From Cardiocondyla obscurior (lineage: Eukaryota; Arthropoda; Insecta; Hymenoptera; Formicidae), in assembly GCF_019399895.1 (NCBI RefSeq), contig NC_091865.1, forward strand, positions 11,165,001-11,229,000: a stretch of DNA of 64,000 nt. The letters run 5' to 3'. This document shows, one piece after another, positions 53,653-62,122 of this stretch; the first letter of the stretch is position 1; every line of letters starts with the position of its first letter. Below the pieces are notes generated by a model, which saw only the letters and a program-made list of their open reading frames with translations, had not been told where the DNA came from and searched no databases. A program made the position numbers and the translations under genes.

Positions 53653-56600
53653 TCCGCATCCCCACGCGCGGTCGCTCCACCACCCTCTGGGTACAAAGAT
53701 CTATAACTTAGTTTATAGGTGCATGACGGGACATGCTCGTACATTCGCGTCTCCACGTGGGTATGGCTGCCACAATCGGAGGGAACGGCACGGATAATCG
53801 GCCGCGCTTTAGCGAAACTTCTCCGTAGGAAATTGCCGAAACTCGTGAGAGAAGGGGTTATCGCGAGGAAGGAAATCGTCGCGGCGCGCAACGTATATCT
53901 CCGCTCGCCTACGTCTGTACTTTAGTGGCCATACACCATTCCGTTCCATTTGGCGATATGAATCTCACCGGGTCTACGTTGTCTATTACACCGCAACAAC
54001 GCGAGTTTACGCGGCTGAAATATTTCTCGATTATTATTGCGGAACGAGGAAATAAACTTTATCACTTTCTGGACCACGTCGACTCTCTCGGCGAACGTGA
54101 TCGCACAGCCCGCTTCGCGTAATTGACTTAGTTGACGCCAGCTGGACATCGGCATATGGTAAAAGTTTAAGTTAATCAACGGCATGTCGCGGATTTGCGA
54201 CTAATATCAAATGCAAATCGGATTCGCCAAACTGAGTCTCCAAAATCAAGTCAGCTTATTTATATGTGGACTTCGATACTCGCGCAGTGAACGCGATATG
54301 TGATTTTAATCACCGTAGAACTTTGTACGAAAGCCGGGAGAGTTAAATAAATAATTTACGCGATATATGAATCTGTAAATTGGTCAACTGAAAAATGTAC
54401 CGAATAAATAATAGCAGCGAGAAAGTCTACAATCGCTTAATTTCTTGTCAAATTACATTCAATTTAATTGTCCGTTAATCATAAGTATTCCCCCTGCGAG
54501 CATTCCTTTCGTCCAGTTACGGTAACGTCGTTGCTGGGATGACGTATGGAAATATTCCGCGTAAAAGCGTTACGTGTTTCCACGTTCGCGCAATTAGTCA
54601 AAAAATTGGATCTGTTCAATCTGCCAGTCTGGTATAAAAGCGCACGGTCGAGGGTTCTCCGATAAGATGAGGTATATCAATCGATGATGCTTGTCAAAGA
54701 TAAAACGATTTAAACAGTTCAAAATGGAAGGGAAAAAAAAAAGTTCTATCCGAAAAGTCGTCAACTTTAACGGTTAACGAAAAGAAAAAAAATAATTCGA
54801 CTTCTTTAATAATTAAAAGTTTCTTTTTATTTACCCGGACAAGTGAAGAGATAAATATTTTATTCGGCATTTCCTCTCTAGATATAAATTTCACTAAAAT
54901 GTGAAATAACACGCGCGTGGAATTTGAACAAATTCGCGTAGTGTTTGCGGATTTATAAATCTATAAATTTTTCGCCCCTCCATCGTTACGGCGCATTGTA
55001 TAGTTGTTGAAATTATTTGCAATTTACTTTCACAAGCAATACCGTAGCAAACGCAAAATGTGTGACACACGTACGACGGAATGCTCGTTTAAGCGATAGG
55101 CGACTGCTGGGAAGTTTATTCGAAAGTGTAACACTATCTCGGTTCAACTTTCCTACGAGTCGAACACCGGTTCGGAAGATGATAGGTCTCGCCATTAGTT
55201 CCCCTGAAGAATCTTATTTACTGTTCTCCATTCTTGCGTCGGGGATAATTACATTCAACGAAGAGAGATCAGTCTTAAGCGGGTGTATTTTATGCCAACC
55301 GCGAGGCGAAAACTTTCCGAGCTAATTCGATATTCCTTTCGGCTTAAAGATATTTGCACTTTGCGAACTTATCCTAAATGCATGCAGGAGCAGCTCAGCA
55401 ATTGAAACGATCCTCGTCTTTACACCTTTTAAATTTGTTCGTCCGCGTAAGTCGCCGGTAAGAAATATTATCATGATTCGAAGTCACGTTTTGTTATCGT
55501 AATAGTGCGTCGCAAAATAAAGTGCAACCTGTCAATAGTTATTGCATTAATTAAACAGGCGCGTCGTCGATAACGTTATATGATATACATATACATGACA
55601 CGTTATACATATACGTATGTAATAAATAAAGGAGTATGTTGTACCAAAGTTGCATTTACTAAATGCGCATAAATTAATACCTCAATAAATTATAAAATGG
55701 AAAATTGTGATTTAAGCGTGAGCTGATGCTCGTAATCGTGTATCGCAAATCGTAAAGCGGATAAATTACAGATTTTGCACGTGACATCTGTATTAACGTG
55801 TTCGCGATCCGGTAATGAAACTTGTAACGGGGCAAATAATAAGGGGTACGATTAGAAGCGATAGGAGAGACTGTCTCTTCTCCGGCAATATGATTTATAA
55901 CTCGAATTATTAACTCGGCGCTTAAGCTTCTTGAGTATGCGCGTAATCCATCCGACAGGACACAGTCGATTTACAAGGCGCAATATCTCCCTCGATTTTA
56001 GTACTCTCGGTCTTGGAGTCGGGAATAACAATCCGAGAATAGATAGGTGGCGGATATATGGATTATGCTAGAGAGTTATATGACTTCTCTCTCCGTAACG
56101 TTGATGGCTTTAACGCAAAAGCGAAGTTACGCTGCAGGATATCCTGAGAATCACGGATCGATATTTACTTTCCCTCCCTCCTCCTCCCATTTCCTTGTTC
56201 CTCTTTTTTTTTCTTCCCTCTCTTTCTTTCTTATATGAATAAATCTCATTTCGTTCTCTACGTGCATTAAAAATGAATTTTTCATATGTAATGAATTTAT
56301 TTAATAATACTAACACGTGAAACGTTATCAGAAAACTTCATTTCTGTCTAATTATTTGACGGTGATAATTAAATAGAAATAAAGTCATTTGCATTTTTAA
56401 TAAAAAATTTCGTGCGCGATAAAACGAGATGTGCTAAATATGTAATTGGTTAGCTCCGTAATTACGTGATTCCTCGAATCGTATAAACGTAATAAGGTAG
56501 TGCTACAAATCCGCGGCACGCACCATGGTGTGTCATGGTGCTACGCTCAAAGTGTAATTTACCCCATGTATACGTTTCATACATATTTCCCGTTACGCGT

Positions 56601-57102
56601 AAACAAGTCTAGCGCGAGCATATTCCGCATTTGGAAATTGCTTTACGATGTATTCTGGGGTTAATTACCGGAGCCTTGCTGTAAATCGAATTTTCGATTC
56701 GCGAAAGTATTACCGCCTAAATTAACACGGATCAACGTGAAACATTCCGAGGTGTGAAGCTGACAAAATCAGATAAATAAGATATTACGGGATGTGGAAA
56801 AATTACTGCATTTTCACATTCTGTTATCTTCTCGTTAAATCGAATTCTGTTCACGGTGGATTTACTAATTGTGTAATTATCGTAAATGCTTATTCACAAT
56901 GATAGTCATTGCTGATTTAATCCATAATTATTATATTTAAAAATAAGCTGTCGGTCGTGCAATAAATGGCCCGCTTCCTAATTTTCTAACCAATTTTAAC
57001 GTAATCTGATCTTTGAAACTGAAGTTGACTTTACTCTTTCGTAATCGAACATTTACAATCGAAGCATTCCGCTACAAAATCTATGCCAATCTATCAGCTT
57101 TA

Positions 57103-57133
57103 CGTCAAAGCGTACGCACAGTACGCTTTGATG
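57103..57133. repeat. 13-bp inverted repeat with GCACA loop
   Basis: CGTCAAAGCGTAC (57103-57115) and GTACGCTTTGATG (57121-57133) pair over 13 positions with one G-T wobble and a five-base loop. The arms are not low-complexity, so the stem is unlikely to be trivial. It lies inside a short plus frame (57013-57288) that I do not regard as a gene. Confidence 0.65.
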
Positions 57134-57965
57134 AATTACTGGCTATGGATCAAGCGACGTCTAAAGACCGGTCGGGTCATCAAACACCTGGGGCAATAGT
57201 CCACAATAGTCTAACATCACGATGCGCAAACACAATAAGGACTTGCTCTCCAATGAGGGTCCGCACGCCAGATTATCTACGAGTTTGACGTATCTCTATT
57301 CCGAAACGTGATTATTCACACGCATCATCATTTCAACGCCACGTTCGCTCCATGCAAATTAAACATATATGCCCTCCCAAATAAAAAAAAAAAAATACGG
57401 AAGAAGTAGATTCGGAACATATCGACGCCCAGAATTCGAAGAACGAAACAATTGTGAAAAAGGCAGTTACGGTGCACTTACGATCGCATTAACGAAAATT
57501 TAGCGTTCGATTCGAGAGAGTCAATTGCGCCGTAAAAGCTGTCCCACTGCGACACTGCGAGGAGACCGAAGCTCTCCCGTTTCTTTTTAACGATCAGCCG
57601 CGAAAACACCCGCGGTCTCGGACCAGGACCGGACTGGAAACGATTGGCCCGGACGCTTTGTTGGCAAGTGACCCTATTACCGCGACTCCCTGATAAATTA
57701 CGGGAAGCGAGCCCACGACGGCCGAAGATCCAATTCTGAACACGTGGCGCGTGTAATGGCATCGTTCGAAGGACCGTGACGGCTCGCGCGGAACCCGATA
57801 TATCTGCCGCACGTCGATACATACATCGTCACGGGACAATCCGGAGGTTGCGTTCCGCCGTTGACTATCTTACCGAGCCGATAGTCGATAGTCTCTGACC
57901 TATTCAACGACACGCGACACCCCATATCTTTAGTCCTACCATTTATTTTGCTTTTTGTCATCGCG

Positions 57966-58002
57966 TCTAATCGACATAAATTTTTTTCTGTTACAGGTGA
58001 GC
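57966..58002 (+). promoter_or_regulatory. Recursive splice site (ratchet point) candidate 2
   Basis: A CTAAT branch-point motif (57967-57971) is followed by a seven-T tract, CTGTTACAG (AG at 57995-57996) and immediately GTGAGC (57997-58002). Acceptor and donor are fused with no exon between them, as at 8249/8250. The acceptor half is excellent. The donor GTGAGC matches consensus at five of six positions and would pair well with U1. Finding two such strong composite sites on the same strand supports a very long plus-strand intron. Whether it is used as a ratchet or as the start of a short cassette exon cannot be settled from sequence. Confidence 0.6.
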
Positions 58003-59626
58003 CGAAAACGTTACTCCAGAAGTATTACAGAGCGTTAATAATTGCGTGAGTTACAATTACAATGGAAGGTATTTAACGAAACATTATTATACGATACTGT
58101 AATAAGTATAAAAATATATAATTATTTCTATTAGATTGTTGTCAGATGAATATTCTCAATTGTTAAATGTAGGTTTTAAGAGGAAAAAAATTAAATTTTT
58201 TTATTTTATTTTTTTAAATTATTTTTTTTTAATTAAATAACCTAGTTGATAATTTGCGCGTCGTTATCCCGAGTTGTTGTCGTTATCATAATCAAAGCTT
58301 GAGAATGACGAATCCCTTCGAAGAAAAGGAAGCTTTCACGGTGCAGCTAAGCGAAATGCGGACGGTCGTCGCCCTCGTCTTTCCTACCATACGGTGACGT
58401 CGATCGGTATGCAAGCTCCCGTCAGACGCGGAACGCGTTGTCGCTCAGATGAACCAAGATAGCTTCCCGACATTATCCTTTCCCATGTCGAGCATTTGCT
58501 CACGCATCTTTCAAGGGGTTTTTCGCGGTATTTTTCAAGGCGAACGTGCCACCTCGTTAAAATGACTTTTCAAACGAATTCACTTTCGGTTTTGTAACGA
58601 TAACGAATAAACTAAAAATGAATTTCGTTTGTAATTTTAGACATTCTTTTTTCCCCCCCAAATGCCTATTGAAATTTTATCGCGGCATTATCGGCGCGTT
58701 TCGATTTAATTCCATCTTCGCACGTGAGACGACGGTATCGCGTGGCAAAGGTGCAAATTTAAATTCCCGTCGCAGACGCGAATGAGTTTAGTACACGACG
58801 CAGCTGCGTACGGCATTATGTCGGCGGCTCACTGAAGCCGGGACTGTGCCTCGTTCAGTTCGTTATCGCGGTGGAAGATCGGTGCTGCAGCTGCGGAGAT
58901 GCGAGTGGTTTGTTTCTACTCCATTCACGCGCGGGACACCGCCTGCCCGCCGATATTACACGCGCAGAGTCGCTTTAAATAGCATTACGTCTGTCTTCGT
59001 GGTAAACTGAATTCGAGATGTTGCCTTGCGAAATAGTAGACACTTCGCTGATACGCGAAGCTACGATAACGTGGTCATACGCGAAAGGAATACTGTAATC
59101 AAGACTACGACAAGAGCCTATCATAAAAATTTGCTTGGATTATAAATGGGCGCTTTATCAAATTCGTTCTAAAAGTCAAAAGCCTCTCGCGCCGCGATGG
59201 AATTCAATAGCCGCACGTGCTGTAACTGAATAAACCAACCGAAAAAGTAAATCTCTTCCCTCCCCTTCTTTTTTTTTTTTCGTCCGCGGATATACCGTTC
59301 TGCAACAGGTCCCGGGTTTATCTTACGGCCGAATGAGCTTCCGAAGTTGCAATTGTTTCGGCGCATAGGCGTGAAGAACCGGCTTTGAATGACGACGATG
59401 GCGGCGGGCGGTGTCGAAGCCAACGTCGCTGAAGCCGCACAACGTCAGCAAAAACCGCTCGGCGAAGGGGACATCGATTTAATACCTGCGCTTGCTGGAA
59501 TCCATGACGAGCGGTTTCACAAGCGGTGAAAAGCTTCCCGGGTCTTTGGCCGATTATCGACGTACCTTCTGCGAGGTTGACCCTTTTCTGGACTGGCATA
59601 TCTCGCGGGTAGCCTTCGCGCGCTAG

Positions 59627-59632
<6 letters not shown>

Positions 59633-59660
<28 letters not shown>
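59633..59660. repeat. Poly-T run of 28
   Basis: The longest pure homopolymer in the window, within a CpG-rich patch. On the minus strand it would read as an A tail, but I see no retroposed sequence joined to it. Confidence 0.85.
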
Positions 59661-59663
<3 letters not shown>

Positions 59664-60769
59664 AGCGAACCGAGTCCGAAAACATTGACACTGCTCGAGC
59701 GTGGATCTTTTCAAGGCTAAAAGGCTTTTCGGCTTTTGTTCGCAGTCGAGCGTAGTCTCGGCTGTGCACGTGTCGCGGTCATTGAACTATACGGGTTATC
59801 GCGGAGCTTTTTTTCTTTTTCCACGAAATTGATTTTTTTTCTCCCTCAGTCGCGGATTCTTTAGCCGATAAAATTAACAATTTCAGAACTTTTAGGGGGG
59901 AAATTATTTGCATGTTATAAATATTTTTGTTCTAAATAAATAGATTTGTATTATTTGCATATGCAATTTCTTTTTACTTGTCCACATCTTTCTCGCGTGT
60001 TTCAGATAAGTGTGTTATAGAAAATTATAAACGATAAGTAAAACTTATCTTAGAAAACTTTCTAAATTTTTAGCAGAATTTTTAATTAAAATAACTAAAG
60101 CGTTTTATTAAATTGAACTTAGTCTAGACGGTTTTACCTCTGCTTAAATACATTTAATTTAATTTAAAGCATTTTATTAATTAAATCGTTTTTTTTTTAT
60201 TTGAATGCGATTAAAATGATGCGAACCCTTTAATTTACAATCGTGCTCGAATATTTAATCGTATCTCAGAATCGGTGAATCACTTTACGGGCCAGAAGCA
60301 TCACACCCTCGACATCGCAGATCGAACGAACTCGCGTGTTTGATATCGGGAGTACACAGTATAATTTATCGTTGCGATCGCGAGCGCTTCGTGAGAACTG
60401 GGGTGGACCGGAGAATAAGTAGAGAAGCGACACGATGAAAAATTGAGGGACGCCCGAATGAGAAATTGGCAGGTGATTTTCTACGTTCGACGTGATAATT
60501 CATTTGACTTCCCCGCCACGACCGTCACGGGTATCCTCGTCTGTAAGAGCGCCGTGGCACCGCGAACGACGCTTTATTATGGTAATTTCATTCAAGCCGG
60601 CAGACGTTGATATCCTCAATCCGTGTTCGATTCGCATCGAAATAAGCTTCAATTCGACCTCGGGCGGAGAAAGACGACGGAGAGCGCGAGGAAGAAACGA
60701 GGAAACGTAAGAAAGACGGCAAAGACATACGTCAACATTGCGAAACGCAAACTTTCCGGAATCGGCATT

Positions 60770-60793
60770 ACGACGACGACGACGACGACGACG
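60770..60793 (+). repeat. (ACG)8 trinucleotide repeat
   Basis: Eight uninterrupted ACG units. It reads as poly-Thr on plus and poly-Arg on minus in the open frames that cross it. No gene model supports translation. Confidence 0.9.
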
Positions 60794-61209
60794 AGCGGTG
60801 TAAATCGACGTTCTTACGAAACGCAACTGGCTACGAAATTCTGTTAATTCTACTGGGAAAAAGTCTGACTGGTAATGATTGATGGTGGAATACTGTACGG
60901 TTTAGACATCGGTTCGTATCACACGTAGATTTATACGAAGTTTATTATTAAATTCACGGAATATATATATCGTATTTCATTAATAATTAATATATAATGC
61001 ATATAGCAGGTTTTACGCTGATTAATGAAATAAATTTAACGCAACTGCAAAATAACAATGTAGGTCACAAAGTATTCAAGTATTCATAAAGTTTAAATTC
61101 TACTTGAAGTAATCATGCGCACGCTTCGCGTACGCTATTTTTCGAATGGTCCCAATTGCCGGTTTAAGAGACCCGATTAAAAACTACAAAAAAAAATCAT
61201 GCGACTTAC

Positions 61210-61253
61210 CAATCTGCATGAGCTTCAGCGGAGGTGTAGAGTTCTGCCGGTGA
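61210..61253 (-). other. Candidate exon C (44 nt)
   Basis: The acceptor is TTTATGTTACAG (AG at plus 61254-61255) and the donor is a full-consensus GTAAGT (plus 61204-61209). After exon D or exon A the frame ends here at TGA (61227-61225), 15 nt before the donor. Read directly after exon B (phase 0) it stays open instead as SPAELYTSAEAHAD, and in the third frame, which matches exon E to D phasing, as HRQNSTPPLKLMQI. The good donor means the transcript continues leftward into an intron whose next exon I could not find. Confidence 0.5.
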
Positions 61254-61963
61254 CTGTAACATAAAATGCAAAATATTAATGAAGAGATGCTGGTATATCA
61301 ATTAATGAAGTCAATAAAAAAAGTATTTTTTTTTTAATTAAAGATTTTATTTAAAAAATTTATATTTACCTATAAGTTGCTCCGCCGATGCAGGATGCCC
61401 GTCCCGGGCCTGCTCCTCCTCTCAGATGGGACGTGACGAGCCATCCTTCCGCGCACAAGTAACTCGCGAACACCCCGACCGTGATTTTATAATCGCGAAA
61501 ATTACAATGAACACTTTCGCGCGTTCTATGTTCCGCACTCGCGTTTAAAAGAAAATCGTATGTCGAAAAATTCCGCCCGAATACTCAACGAACTCCCGGA
61601 ACGGCCGACGAACCGGCTGCGGTTCGTAAAATTATTATTACCGGCGGTGACGGCACTTTCGATGACGGCGGTGAATGCAGCTGCGTTGATCTGAAACAAA
61701 AAGAAATATATAATTTAATTGTAGAAATACTACAAATATTAAATCTTCAAAAAAGAATTAAATAATTAAATCATTAAATATAAAGTTTTCCATTACGACA
61801 AGCTACTAGTGTGTTTCAAAAGAGTGATTTTTACCTCTGGGGTTGCTCCGTTGATGCACGATGCCTTTCCGAGGCCTCCTCCTCCTCTCAGAATACCAGA
61901 CTTCTTATCAAAGTGACTAGATTCCTTTTTGGAGACTCTGACCTTCGTCCTCGCGCTGATCAT
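61225..61963 (-). CDS. Candidate four-exon small-protein gene (85 codons), unknown function
   Basis: Splicing 61963-61835, 61690-61642, 61420-61370 and 61253-61225 on the minus strand gives an uninterrupted frame from ATG (61963-61961) to TGA (61227-61225). Introns are 144, 221 and 116 nt, normal for insects. The predicted product has a basic start (Lys/Arg-rich residues 1-22), a glycine run near residues 26-32, an alanine-rich stretch at residues 44-59, and a Glu-rich stretch after residue 60. There is no signal peptide, membrane segment or known domain. The third exon is 51 nt and sits in the same phase at both ends, so skipping it keeps the frame and the same stop. I do not recognise the family. 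The peptide may be fortuitous, because other frames are also partly open and the locus could be a non-coding or alternatively initiated transcript. Confidence 0.35.
61366..61422 (-). repeat. Duplicated exon-end block, copy A
   Basis: 53 nt of exonic sequence plus the GTAA donor are homologous to 61831-61888, about 465 bp upstream on the minus strand. Roughly 44 of 54 aligned positions agree. Homology stops near the donor and at the AGAGGAGGAG start. Confidence 0.7.
61370..61420 (-). other. Candidate exon A (51 nt), possible cassette exon
   Basis: The donor is GTAAAT after TTATAG. The acceptor I chose is CCCATCTGAG (AG at plus 61421-61422), a weak site; AG pairs just downstream are alternatives. 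At 51 nt, phase 1 in and out, it is a frame-neutral cassette. Joined to exon D it reads EEEQARDGHPASAEQLI. Nearly the whole exon is homologous to the 3' end of exon B. Confidence 0.35.
61642..61690 (-). other. Candidate exon D (49 nt)
   Basis: A strong acceptor, TTTTTGTTTCAG (AG at plus 61691-61692), opens the exon, and a GTAATA donor closes it. Following exon B in phase 0 it reads INAAAFTAVIESAVTA and leaves one base (G) for the next codon. Two other frames are also open across so short an exon, so the frame is supported only by the chain. Confidence 0.45.
61831..61888 (-). repeat. Duplicated exon-end block, copy B
   Basis: Partner of the block at 61366-61422. It shares AGAGGAGGAG at its start, GGCATC, TGCATC and GGAGCAAC, then differs for the last bases before the GTAAA donor. 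It is one base longer than copy A, so the two blocks cannot be exchanged without shifting the frame. Confidence 0.7.
61835..61963 (-). other. Candidate exon B (129 nt), begins with ATG
   Basis: The acceptor is CTTTTGTTGCAG (AG at plus 61964-61965) and the donor after CCCAGAG is GTAAAA. The exon begins with ATG directly after the acceptor and is open for 43 codons in that frame, in and out in phase 0. Its last 54 nt are the duplicated block shared with exon A. A second possible acceptor (TTCTGAG) lies inside the exon at the block's start, so a shorter version of 52 nt is possible. Confidence 0.5.
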
Positions 61964-62054
61964 CTGCAACAAAAGGCCGGATAATTAATTAAAATTACGC
62001 GAGTCTGTATAACACTTCGCCTCAGAGAATCATGATCGTAAGGATATAACTTAC

Positions 62055-62122
62055 TTATACGGACAACGTGGCTACTGTGCACGTGCGTAGCGCGGCTCCT
62101 GTGTACGTGTGTATCATGACCG
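62055..62122 (-). other. Candidate exon E (68 nt), probably untranslated
   Basis: A long CT-rich tract ends in TCCTTCTCCAG (AG at plus 62123-62124) and a perfect GTAAGT donor follows the exon. One frame (His-rich, with the repeated motif THVH) is open throughout but does not continue into exon B. A second frame holds an ATG and runs 20 codons to a TAA that is the exon's last three bases. As a 5' leader exon before exon B it would therefore carry a short upstream frame. It could also join exon D in the His-rich frame, which stays open. Confidence 0.45.

Larger units (their letters stand above)
52850..54190. other. CpG-rich non-coding block containing the direct repeat pair
   Basis: Open frames up to 94 codons on both strands reflect low stop density, not genes: none has a domain, and they overlap in antisense. 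The block is among the GC-richest parts of the window. Confidence 0.45.
57997..61209. other. Non-coding stretch between ratchet candidate 2 and the minus-strand exons
   Basis: No supportable exon. CpG-rich patches lie at 58240-58960, 59160-59780 and 60240-60850. A strong plus-strand acceptor-like site (CGTGTTTCAG ending at 60005) is followed by ATAAGT and no open exon. Poly-T at 59633-59660 and an (ACG)8 tract at 60770-60793 are the notable simple repeats. Confidence 0.5.

Noticed and set aside
58850..58990. Possible promoter with a TCAGTT initiator and a short ATG frame
   Set aside because: No downstream promoter element at the right spacing, and the frame is only 28 codons with no motif.
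59980..60011. Plus-strand acceptor CGTGTTTCAG followed by ATAAGT
   Set aside because: No GT donor is fused to it and no open exon with a donor follows; left as a probable cryptic site.
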